Assembly: GCA_030442035.1 (NCBI GenBank)
Contig: JAUJEA010000002.1
Location: 62,001 to 126,000, forward strand
Direction: 5' to 3'
DNA from: Splendidivirga corallicola
Lineage (GTDB): Bacteria; Bacteroidota; Bacteroidia; Cytophagales; Cyclobacteriaceae
Length of the DNA stretch: 64,000 bases
The notes below the pieces were generated by a model that was given only the letters and a program-made list of their open reading frames with translations, ran no database searches and was not told the DNA's origin. The stretch's first letter is position 1; every line of letters starts with the position of its first letter. Below, piece by piece: positions 8,251 through 16,222 of the stretch. The position numbers and the translations under genes were made by a program.

Positions 8251-8418
8251 ATGTCTAAGAAGAAGCCATTTGTACTTAGGATAGATCCCGAAATGCTAAA
8301 ATCAATTGAGAAATGGGCTGCTGATGAATTTAGAAGTACCAATGGTCAATTAGAATGGATCATTAGCAAAGCTTTGAAGGATGCCGGAAGATATAGAAAG
8401 AAAAAGACCGAAGATTGA
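8251..8418 (+). CDS. Arc-family ribbon-helix-helix DNA-binding protein
   Basis: 55 residues, ATG 8251 to TGA 8416-8418. The N-terminal strand KKPFVLRIDPEMLKSIEKWA and the helix FRSTNGQLEWIISKAL give the ribbon-helix-helix fold of Arc/MetJ repressors, ending in a Lys/Arg-rich tail. It starts 2 bp after the PH-like protein and ends 14 bp from the convergent DUF763 gene. The position as the last gene of an SPFH operon suggests that it autoregulates the operon, possibly through the dyad at 6806-6822 (inference). Confidence 0.85.
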   Translation: MSKKKPFVLRIDPEMLKSIEKWAADEFRSTNGQLEWIISKALKDAGRYRKKKTED

Positions 8419-8432
8419 TCTGACAAAAAACA

Positions 8433-9653
8433 CTAAAAAAGTTCCATTTGACCATCCCTTCCCTTTTTGGGCTGATTGGGTGGCTTGGATTTCCCAAAAA
8501 CTGTTCTTCCCCCGTACTTGTAAGAATCCTGTCTTTCTTTTTTTACCACTTTGTTAAAATTGGCATTTGGAATAAAATCTTTTTCAATACTTTCCACTAC
8601 TTTCCCCAGGCTTTTGATTGCTTTTTGTTTGTCTGTATGACCAATTTTTGCCTTCTCCACCGCATTTTTCAGAATGTCAATAGTTTCATCGTAGACCTTG
8701 GTCGGTACTGGAAAGGGATGTCCGTCCTTGCCTCCATGTGCAAATGAGAAACGAGCCGGGTCAGAAAATCTGGAAGGAGTTCCATAGATCACCTCACTGA
8801 CAAGGGCAAGGGACTGCATCGTTCTGGGGCCTACACCCTGAAGTAATAAAAGTGATTCAAAATCTTTAATGTTCTTTTCCCATGCCAGCGCCAATGTGCT
8901 TCCCAATCTTTTGAGGTTTATATCTTTAGGTTTAACATCATGATGGCCCGGCATTATTATCTTTCGTATTTCCGGAAGTATTTTATTGGGTTCCTCTTTT
9001 GCAATATCTACTACACCTGCACGTGTTGGTTCGGCTTCTTTATCTACAAAATTCAAAATCAGTCCCTGATTGATACCACTAATTCCGGAATGCGGTTCTT
9101 CAATAAAAGATTGAATGCTGGGTGAGTGCCAATGATATCTCCGGGCATAACCGTTCATATCATTCATACCCTGTTGTACTACAGCCCATTCTCCTTCATT
9201 ACTTACAATGAACGAATGCAGGTAAAGCTGATAACCATCCTGAATGGCAGTATTATCAATTTTAGCACTCAGCTTACTACACTTCACAAGATGTTTTCCG
9301 TCAATACCTGTTTTATCGGCAATTTCCAAAAGTTCGACAGGTGTTTTTCTGGAGTGCTTGCCTCTCCCCCCACAGATATACAACCCAAATTGCTTTGCAT
9401 GTGGATTAACCGCCTTTTTCAAAGCTCCCATCACGGAAGTTGTAATACCCGAAGAATGCCAATCCATACCTAAAACGCAGCCTAAGGCCTGAAACCAAAA
9501 TGGATCTCCAAGCCTTCTTAGCACCTCCGATTTACCGTACTCTACCAATATAGCCTCCACAATAGCTCCACCCAATCGAGCCATTCTTTCTGCTAGCCAT
9601 GGAGGTACATGTCCATGGTGTAAAGGCAGATCGGCATATCCGTTGCGTTTCAA
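8433..9653 (-). CDS. DUF763 protein with helix-hairpin-helix motif
   Basis: 406 residues. Begins MKRNGYADLPLHHGHVPPWL, the invariant N-terminus of DUF763 proteins; the start codon is TTG (9651-9653), with no in-frame ATG between it and the preceding stop. Central motifs include DWHSSGITTSVMGALK, GLYICGGRGKHSRKTP and RRYHWHSP, and LLLLQGVGPRTMQSLALV is a helix-hairpin-helix, which suggests DNA binding. The family occurs in archaea and scattered bacteria; its function is not established. Convergent with the Arc gene. Confidence 0.9.
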   Translation of the reverse strand: MKRNGYADLPLHHGHVPPWLAERMARLGGAIVEAILVEYGKSEVLRRLGDPFWFQALGCVLGMDWHSSGITTSVMGALKKAVNPHAKQFGLYICGGRGKHSRKTPVELLEIADKTGIDGKHLVKCSKLSAKIDNTAIQDGYQLYLHSFIVSNEGEWAVVQQGMNDMNGYARRYHWHSPSIQSFIEEPHSGISGINQGLILNFVDKEAEPTRAGVVDIAKEEPNKILPEIRKIIMPGHHDVKPKDINLKRLGSTLALAWEKNIKDFESLLLLQGVGPRTMQSLALVSEVIYGTPSRFSDPARFSFAHGGKDGHPFPVPTKVYDETIDILKNAVEKAKIGHTDKQKAIKSLGKVVESIEKDFIPNANFNKVVKKERQDSYKYGGRTVFGKSKPPNQPKKGRDGQMELF

Positions 9654-9756
9654 ATTGATTGTATTTAAATAATGAGCTTTTGCTTTCCGAAGGATGATAA
9701 ATTAAATGTCGCAATGAATCATTGTTGGGCAATGCTTTGCGAATGCATTGATAATT

Positions 9757-11403
9757 TTAACCTTCTTTTTTCTGTTTATCCAAAAAAGCAAGCATTTTGT
9801 TTCTCATGTCCTCTGATGTTTCTGTATAAACCGGTGTCATAGAAGGTTTACCAGGGAACTCTTCCATATGCAACGTTTGTGTATTGAAAGCGAAACGAAC
9901 GCCTAATTCATCTGCCAATTCAATAATTTGCATGATCACCTCGTGTCTTGCTCTTAGTTCTTCACCCCAATCAGGTACCTTGAAGAAAATATAGAACATC
10001 ACATTCAATGAAGAATCTGCCATGTTATTTAAATACACATGGTAATTATCCTTTCGCGTATCCGGATGATTTTCTACAATCTTCCTAAGTCCGTCTACAA
10101 ATATCTGTATCAGCGGAGCGGGTGTATCATAGGTAATAGCGATTTGTGTATAAAACCTTCGAAATACTCTCAGGCCGTGGTTATCAACCGTACTGTCTGC
10201 CAGGTTTCCGTTGGGAACATAAACAACAGAATTTCTAAAAGTTCTCACACGGGTAGATCTAAAACCAACTTCCTCCACAGTTCCATCTATGTCACTGGTG
10301 GTTATCCAATCTCCTATTTGAAAGGGCTTGTCCACAAAAATCATAAATGAGCCGAAAAAATTCTTGATGGTGTCCTGCGCCGCCAATGCAAAGGCCAATC
10401 CGCCAATGGAAAGGCCGGTAAGTACTGGAATAATTGGAACATTGAGACTAGCTAGAACATAGAATCCCCCCACAATCACTACGAAAGTTTTCAATGCTTT
10501 CCTTACAAGTGGAACTAATTGATCATCCAGGGTAGTTTCAGTTTTCTCAGCAAGTCGTTTAAAATATTCAGAAATAAGATCTACCAAATAATAAAAGACC
10601 ATGGTGGCAAAAACAGCCTGAGCGGCTTTCAATCCTAAAACAATGTATTTGTAATAAGTATTGATTGGTAGCTGTAAAGCCGGCACTAAAATGGTAAGCA
10701 ACCAGAAAACGACAAACAAGCTAGTAGGTTTTGCCACCGGAATAATAAGCTCTTTAGCCAGTTTTTTTCTTCCCAGCTTAACAAAGAACCTGGATATGAG
10801 CTTTTCAAAAAGGAAGGTGAAAATTTTATGGATCAAAAAGCTGATGAGTACCAGGATCAGCATTCCTACCAACTGCCAGATATACAATCCCAGGTATTTA
10901 TCATTTCCGATTTTCGGTAGCCAGGTCAATAATTTATCGGTACCATATGGATACGTCTCTTTATACAACCTATCAATACTTTCAATAGTCTTATTCGAGT
11001 ATTTCCACTGATTGCCCACTTTGACAACATAGATCTCTGGAATAAGTTTAGACAATACATATTTATTCTTGAGAGATACTGAATCAACATAATTTGGATC
11101 GGTCGGAAACTCATGTGCATCCAAATAAATGATCCTGCCATCGAATATATGCTTCAGCTTAATAGCCAGATCCTGTGCGCGTTGCGGATCCATACCGGTC
11201 TGAATAAAGGGCTGAGCAGCGATCTCAGGATGATAATTGTAATCCTGAAGAAATTCGAAATGGGTATATATGGCATTGTAAGGGGTTGATAAACCAGGTC
11301 CCTGAGCTCCTGTTTGCTGCTCTTGATCCTGGGTATCCACCTGAGCCATGACAATAATCGTGGAGATTATGAAAGTAAAAAAAGTTAGTGTAAATCTCTT
11401 CAT
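9757..11403 (-). CDS. MscS-family mechanosensitive ion channel
   Basis: 548 residues. Signal peptide (1-20), a periplasmic region of about 150 residues with a DGRIIYLDAHEFP segment, then several TM helices from about residue 175. The MscS core at about 320-510 contains the pore helix LTGLSIGGLAFALAAQDTIK and FFGSFMIFVDKPFQIGDWI, the beta domain with VEEVGFRSTRVRTFRNSVV and VPNGNLADSTVDN, and a C-terminal alpha/beta vestibule. Opens on membrane tension to release solutes. The large periplasmic N-terminus makes it a bigger relative of the E. coli MscS type. Confidence 0.93.
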   Translation of the reverse strand: MKRFTLTFFTFIISTIIVMAQVDTQDQEQQTGAQGPGLSTPYNAIYTHFEFLQDYNYHPEIAAQPFIQTGMDPQRAQDLAIKLKHIFDGRIIYLDAHEFPTDPNYVDSVSLKNKYVLSKLIPEIYVVKVGNQWKYSNKTIESIDRLYKETYPYGTDKLLTWLPKIGNDKYLGLYIWQLVGMLILVLISFLIHKIFTFLFEKLISRFFVKLGRKKLAKELIIPVAKPTSLFVVFWLLTILVPALQLPINTYYKYIVLGLKAAQAVFATMVFYYLVDLISEYFKRLAEKTETTLDDQLVPLVRKALKTFVVIVGGFYVLASLNVPIIPVLTGLSIGGLAFALAAQDTIKNFFGSFMIFVDKPFQIGDWITTSDIDGTVEEVGFRSTRVRTFRNSVVYVPNGNLADSTVDNHGLRVFRRFYTQIAITYDTPAPLIQIFVDGLRKIVENHPDTRKDNYHVYLNNMADSSLNVMFYIFFKVPDWGEELRARHEVIMQIIELADELGVRFAFNTQTLHMEEFPGKPSMTPVYTETSEDMRNKMLAFLDKQKKEG

Positions 11404-11491
11404 CTGTTATAGTTTAGGTTTTGACCGCAGTATTGAAATAATTGATAGTATTTGAATTTTATTATTGATAAAGCATCATAACAGGCAAAAT

Positions 11492-11519
11492 GCTAGCTTT
11501 CAAATATGAAAAAGCTAGC
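11492..11519 (-). terminator. Hairpin overlapping the stop codon of the propeller protein
   Basis: 9-bp perfect stem GCTAGCTTT/AAAGCTAGC with a 10-nt loop. On the minus strand the UAG stop of the 11515-14265 gene lies inside the first arm, and the second arm is followed by ATTTT. Confidence 0.55.
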
Positions 11520-14265
11520 GCTTATATTCAAGTATGGAGAACTGGTTCTCATAATTTTTATAAACATGATACTTATTTTGAGATTCGAAATACATTAAAC
11601 CAATGCGATGAGCACTTTCAATGGGTTGATAGTTGATTAAATTCCCTGTGGCATCATATAAATAGGTAAATTCCTGTTCCTTATCTGTAATGGCGAAAAT
11701 TTGTACACCCCGACCGAAATTGTAAAATTGAATATCCAGATCACCCGTCAGTACATAGTCCTTTTCGAAGATTACTTTTCCGTTTTTATCCAAAATACTT
11801 AATCTATTTTGTTCTTGCCGAGCGATTATAAAGGTTCTGCCCAAAGCATCAATGGCCAGTTTAAATAATGTTGCTTTGGACGGCCGATAAAGTTGCTCCC
11901 GTTTCAATACCGCACCTTCAAGATTGAATTGGATCAATTGCCCGTTATCAGTTAAGGTGGTAAAGGCTGTTCTTGAGAAGGTGGTCCCAACATTTACAAA
12001 CATTGAATTATGCACCTGTTCTTTAAGGTCCAAAGGAAAACCCGGATACATTTTTCCTCTTCGATTCATAATATTCACCACGCCATCTTCCTGGATGGTA
12101 ACAATGCAATCTTTCCCCCTGACCCGAATATGGAAGGGTGAGGACGAAAGTTTTTTATTCACTTTTCTGGGATTCCATCCATCCAGGTTGGTACCGTTTT
12201 TATCATACATGAAAATATTCCCCATCCTGTCTGATACAAGAAACCGATACCGCTTACTCTTATCGTAATCGATCACATTAGATTTTTCCAAATGTGCCTC
12301 AGAGGACACCTCAACAGGAAATCCTTCAACATATCCACCGTTTCTATCCATAATGTGCAAATGACGATCTGTTATAAAAAAGTATTGCTTTCCACCATTT
12401 CCATGAAAATCAATTTGCTTGATACCGTCTTTTATTTGACCATTGAGAGAATCTTTCCAAATCAGTTTCCCCTGACTATCGATTAGATAAAGTTGATCTG
12501 AAACATCCTGCAATAAGATCTCCCTGGAGCCATTTGTTGGATTCCTGACGATATAAGGTTTTGTCCCGATAGGGAACTCGGTGAATGCATTCTGAACCAG
12601 CAGATAGTTAGTTGAGAATTGCTCAATTTGCTTAATCTCTTTATAGCGGACCAGCATGCTTGTGAAGAAATTCTTTTCCACACTGCTAAACTGGATGGCA
12701 ATCATTTCGAAGCGCTTCAGTGGCAATTCAAATAGCTGAGCAAAATTTTTCCATTTGGGTGACAGGTCATTAACTAAACTTCCCCAAATATTCGCAGTGT
12801 TTACAATCAGACTGAGATTCGAATCTTTAAGTGTGCTCTCCAGAAATTCGTTTTGTTTAACTGATTTACCCCAGACGTCCTCCGATTCCCTGTCGTTGAT
12901 AAGGCTTTTAATAACCTCCACATCATTTGCCATGACGATATAGCCATCGATAGGAGCATAAAAAGTCTGTGTAAAACCTTTAAAGGCCGGCCCAAGTAAC
13001 TTTCCGGGAAGTTCCTCCACAGTCAACTGACGTAGGGGTATGTTGGCATAAACCTCATGGTATATTGAATCTCCATTGGTCGCGTGAAGTGTTTCTGATT
13101 GTCTATTGAGGTGGTTCAATGCCTCATTCAGATCATTGGGTTTAACGACCAATAATTTCTCTGGTTCCAAAGGATCAATAGGTTCCAGGTTGGCCAGTCC
13201 TATCTCGCCTCCAAACCATTTAAAAAAATCATCAGGTGTTATTTTATCTTGTACATTCAGTTGATCCCATTTCTTTTTTTGTTCCGGAAGGTTCGTATTC
13301 CAATAAGTTAAAAGGTTTGTTTTCCACCGATCTCCATTTTCAAAGGTTAAATGAAATAGACTTGCTGTTCTATTGGGAAGTACATTGGTCATTTCAAGTT
13401 TACCTGCTTTCTGAGATCTGAAAGTATTCAAAAAGCCATTTCCGGCATTATTAAAACTGAAGCCATTTAACAATATATCTTCGTTGGTGAGTGTCAGATC
13501 CAAAAAAGTAGATTGACAAAAGTTTCTTAGCTGGTTGTTTAAATCGCTTTTCCCTTCCTTACCAAAGATGCCTATCAATTGTTGAACTTTTCTGCTATTG
13601 ATATAAAGATTCCCATCATCATTTTCGAGCTTTGTTACATCAAATAGGTTTTTATTCTCAGTAGAAAAGGTTTTATCTACCTCACCTTTGATGATTCTGA
13701 CAACGTCCTCGACCAAAAAGGGTGCAAAGCTTCCAATAAAATAGTTTTTATAAAAAATATAGGAGAAGGTCTCTCCGGATGCATTATGTGTGACTTCCTG
13801 AATTGAAAAATCATTATAATTTCTTTGTATGTGGCTAAAGCCCGTTTGTTTTTTAAAATGATCAGCAATCTTTCTGGCCAGGCTTTGGCCTTTCAATGTA
13901 GGAAGCTCAACAAAAAATAAATAGTTAAAATCATCACGCGATGTGACATGAAGCGAAATTAAAAGTGGATTACCAGTAAGCAATTCATCCAATTGACCAG
14001 ACCTGTCTCCAAGACTATCAAGTGACTCAAAGTTATCTTTTAAGCTTTTATAGAATGGAATTCTCTGTAGGTTTTTCCAAAGTGCTCTTTTTTGTAAGTT
14101 ATTCCAGTTCCTGACCACGTTTGATGTTTCATAAACCAATGTTGCGTTCTCCGGAACTAATGACCAAACATCGGCCACTTCGGCTTTATATATTTTTGTG
14201 TAAAAGAAATAACCACCAATGGCTATGGCAGAGAAAAGAAAAAAAATAACGAAGAGCTTTTTCAA
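11515..14265 (-). CDS. Large envelope protein, DUF3352-like with C-terminal propeller-like repeats
   Basis: 916 residues. TTG start (14263-14265); MKKLFVIFFLFSAIAIGG gives a proper uncleaved signal anchor and no upstream ATG is in frame. Residues about 30-560 resemble DUF3352-type proteins (VPENATLVYETSN, GFVKTFY-like segments, several LLTGNP/MLVRY motifs). Residues about 590-916 contain repeated VxxIxxDxxG-type strands (LYLIDSQGKLIWKDSL, LHIMDRNGGYVEGFP, IFMYDKNGTNLDGW, ILDKNGKVIFEK, YLYDATGNLINYQ), which reads as a PQQ/WD-like beta propeller, probably periplasmic. Function unknown; the propeller suggests a scaffold or ligand sensor. A hairpin at the stop suggests a single-gene transcript. 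Confidence 0.75.
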   Translation of the reverse strand: MKKLFVIFFLFSAIAIGGYFFYTKIYKAEVADVWSLVPENATLVYETSNVVRNWNNLQKRALWKNLQRIPFYKSLKDNFESLDSLGDRSGQLDELLTGNPLLISLHVTSRDDFNYLFFVELPTLKGQSLARKIADHFKKQTGFSHIQRNYNDFSIQEVTHNASGETFSYIFYKNYFIGSFAPFLVEDVVRIIKGEVDKTFSTENKNLFDVTKLENDDGNLYINSRKVQQLIGIFGKEGKSDLNNQLRNFCQSTFLDLTLTNEDILLNGFSFNNAGNGFLNTFRSQKAGKLEMTNVLPNRTASLFHLTFENGDRWKTNLLTYWNTNLPEQKKKWDQLNVQDKITPDDFFKWFGGEIGLANLEPIDPLEPEKLLVVKPNDLNEALNHLNRQSETLHATNGDSIYHEVYANIPLRQLTVEELPGKLLGPAFKGFTQTFYAPIDGYIVMANDVEVIKSLINDRESEDVWGKSVKQNEFLESTLKDSNLSLIVNTANIWGSLVNDLSPKWKNFAQLFELPLKRFEMIAIQFSSVEKNFFTSMLVRYKEIKQIEQFSTNYLLVQNAFTEFPIGTKPYIVRNPTNGSREILLQDVSDQLYLIDSQGKLIWKDSLNGQIKDGIKQIDFHGNGGKQYFFITDRHLHIMDRNGGYVEGFPVEVSSEAHLEKSNVIDYDKSKRYRFLVSDRMGNIFMYDKNGTNLDGWNPRKVNKKLSSSPFHIRVRGKDCIVTIQEDGVVNIMNRRGKMYPGFPLDLKEQVHNSMFVNVGTTFSRTAFTTLTDNGQLIQFNLEGAVLKREQLYRPSKATLFKLAIDALGRTFIIARQEQNRLSILDKNGKVIFEKDYVLTGDLDIQFYNFGRGVQIFAITDKEQEFTYLYDATGNLINYQPIESAHRIGLMYFESQNKYHVYKNYENQFSILEYKR

Positions 14266-14505
14266 TGCAGGCTAGTTTTGTTCAATAAAATTAATTAATT
14301 GACGGCCCAAAAATAACACTTATTGTTAATATGATACTGGTACGGAATAAATTTGATAAAGCCTTGTCTTTTTGATCTCAAAGTAAGGTGTCAGACATCT
14401 GGAAAATACCTGGCATCTGAGCATTGGCATTATCGAAAGATTTGTATACGACAATCAATTGTATTTGATTTATATAGAATCCTTCCAGGTGAATTGAGCA
14501 AATAA

Positions 14506-15339
14506 ATGGAAATAGAAGAATTTAAAATTGTCTCTACGGATAGTACGGAACTGGTCGGAATGCATTGGTTCAACGAGTCGAATCCAAAAGCTGCCATATG
14601 CATTGCACATGGTTTTGCTGAGCATCAACAGCGATACACGCATGTCGCTCAATTCTTTACTGATAAAGGATTCTCTGTTTTTACATATGATCAAAGAGGT
14701 CATGGAAAGTCTCCGGGAAAAAGAGGACATTTTAGATCTTTTTCAGTTTTACTGGATGATCTTGAAAACTTTGTTAAGCACACTAGAAGAACATTTAATG
14801 ATATTCCAATCATACTGTATGGTCATAGTTTTGGTGGGGCTGTTGTAACAAACTATATTTTCAAAAAAAACATCAATGAAATAAAAGGTGCTCTGATTAC
14901 CTCCCCGTGGCTCCGATTGGCTTTCGAACCTCCAAGAGTTAAGGTAAGACTGGCTAAGTTGGTGAATAGTATTCTCCCCTCACATACGGAGCCCAACGAT
15001 TTGGATCCTGATCTGCTATCCAATGACAAAGAAGTATGTAGAAGATATGCTGCTGACCCATTGGTTCATAAAAAAATATCAGTTCGAGCCTTTTTAGAAA
15101 TAACCCGTACAGGTGAACATATAATTCGCCAGGCAGACAAAGCAAAAATACCTATGCTACTGGCGCACGGTAGTCATGACAAGATCACGGCAAGAGAAGC
15201 TACCATAGAATTAGCAGGGAAATTAGGGGATCAATGTACGCTTAAGATTTGGGAAGGTCTGCAACACGAAACACACAATGAGATCAACTTTGAGGAAGTA
15301 CTTACTTTTAATTTGTCCTGGATAAACAATTTATTGTAA
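14506..15339 (+). CDS. Alpha/beta hydrolase, monoacylglycerol-lipase-like
   Basis: 277 residues, serine aminopeptidase S33/Hydrolase_4 type. Oxyanion-hole region IAHGFAEHQQRY, lid entrance FTYDQRGHGKSPGKRG, nucleophile elbow GHSFGG (Ser at about residue 108), catalytic Asp in LLAHGSHDKIT and His in GLQHETHNE. These motifs match bacterial monoacylglycerol lipases / lysophospholipases, which hydrolyse fatty acyl esters. No signal peptide, so cytoplasmic. Ends 24 bp before the convergent DUF3109 gene. Confidence 0.92.
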   Translation: MEIEEFKIVSTDSTELVGMHWFNESNPKAAICIAHGFAEHQQRYTHVAQFFTDKGFSVFTYDQRGHGKSPGKRGHFRSFSVLLDDLENFVKHTRRTFNDIPIILYGHSFGGAVVTNYIFKKNINEIKGALITSPWLRLAFEPPRVKVRLAKLVNSILPSHTEPNDLDPDLLSNDKEVCRRYAADPLVHKKISVRAFLEITRTGEHIIRQADKAKIPMLLAHGSHDKITAREATIELAGKLGDQCTLKIWEGLQHETHNEINFEEVLTFNLSWINNLL

Positions 15340-15363
15340 TACTATTTTTAGGGTGACTCGGGG

Positions 15364-15948
15364 TCATTCATTTTCTTCCGTTGCCTGTGGGTTTTCGATT
15401 ACTTCGACCAAAGTCTGATACCAATCTTCTCCATACTTTCTTATGAGCGCCTCTTTCAGAAATTTGTACAGAGGCACACCCAGTTCCTGACCCAATGTAC
15501 AAGCCGAGCTGCAAATACTCCATCGACTATAATTAATAGCATCATATTCATCATACTTGCTGATCCTGATCGGATATAAGTGACAAGAGATTGGTTTACG
15601 AAAATGAATCTTTCCTTCCAAATAGGCTTGTTCAATGCCACACTTTAAAATACCGCTTTCATCATAGATGGCATAGGCACACTCTTTACCATTAATTGTT
15701 GGTGTGGAAAAATCGCCTTCTTCATCCAGAATAAAGGAACCCTGCTTTTCAATAGCAGCTTTTCCCTCATCAGATAAATAGGGCTCAACCTCATCATAAA
15801 TATCTTCCATAACTTCCAGTTCGTCCTCATCAAGCGGGGCCCCCAGATCACCTTCAACACAACAAGCCCCTTTGCAGGCCTTCAAATCACAAACAAATAG
15901 CTGCTCCTTGATTTCATCACTGATTATAGTATTGTCCAGAACAATCAT
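15364..15948 (-). CDS. DUF3109 family Cys-rich protein
   Basis: 194 residues. Cysteines in [11 protein letters not shown] near the N-terminus, then [36 protein letters not shown] and [11 protein letters not shown] are those of the YkgJ-like/DUF3109 metal-binding family, thought to bind zinc or an iron-sulfur cluster. Acidic over the region about 30-75. Common in Bacteroidota; function not established. A promoter -7 box lies 19 bp upstream of the ATG. Confidence 0.92.
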   Translation of the reverse strand: MIVLDNTIISDEIKEQLFVCDLKACKGACCVEGDLGAPLDEDELEVMEDIYDEVEPYLSDEGKAAIEKQGSFILDEEGDFSTPTINGKECAYAIYDESGILKCGIEQAYLEGKIHFRKPISCHLYPIRISKYDEYDAINYSRWSICSSACTLGQELGVPLYKFLKEALIRKYGEDWYQTLVEVIENPQATEENE

Positions 15949-15966
15949 TTCCTATCACTTTTAAAG

Positions 15967-15974
15967 CAAAGGTA
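15967..15974 (-). promoter_or_regulatory. -7 box of the DUF3109 gene
   Basis: TACCTTTG on the minus strand fits the Bacteroidota -7 consensus TAnnTTTG. It ends 19 bp before the start codon, giving a leader of about 12 nt. No convincing -33 element. Confidence 0.55.
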
Positions 15975-16222
15975 TGATAAATTGTCCATAAACTGAGTTC
16001 ATTGTCCTTCTCCAAATTCTTGAAGGTTCTATGCAACCCTTAGAGGAAATACAATGTCTTCATTAAGTAAATCAAAGTACTAACTAATAAGAGTCTCATT
16101 GGCCCTTTAAATCATTATGCAGATTTTTTACAAAACTGAAAGATGCTTAAATTGATTTTTTTAATCCAACTGAACCCAACTCGAACATGATCATTGTTTG
16201 ACCGCAACTTAAATTCAACGCC

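Noticed and set aside
8418-8433. Toxin-antitoxin reading of Arc protein plus DUF763
   Set aside because: The genes are convergent, not an operon, and DUF763 has no toxin resemblance; Arc belongs with the SPFH operon by spacing.
14564-14590. T-arm-like GTCGAATCC sequence suggesting a tRNA
   Set aside because: It is inside the alpha/beta hydrolase coding frame and no acceptor or anticodon stem can be formed; no tRNA was found in the window.
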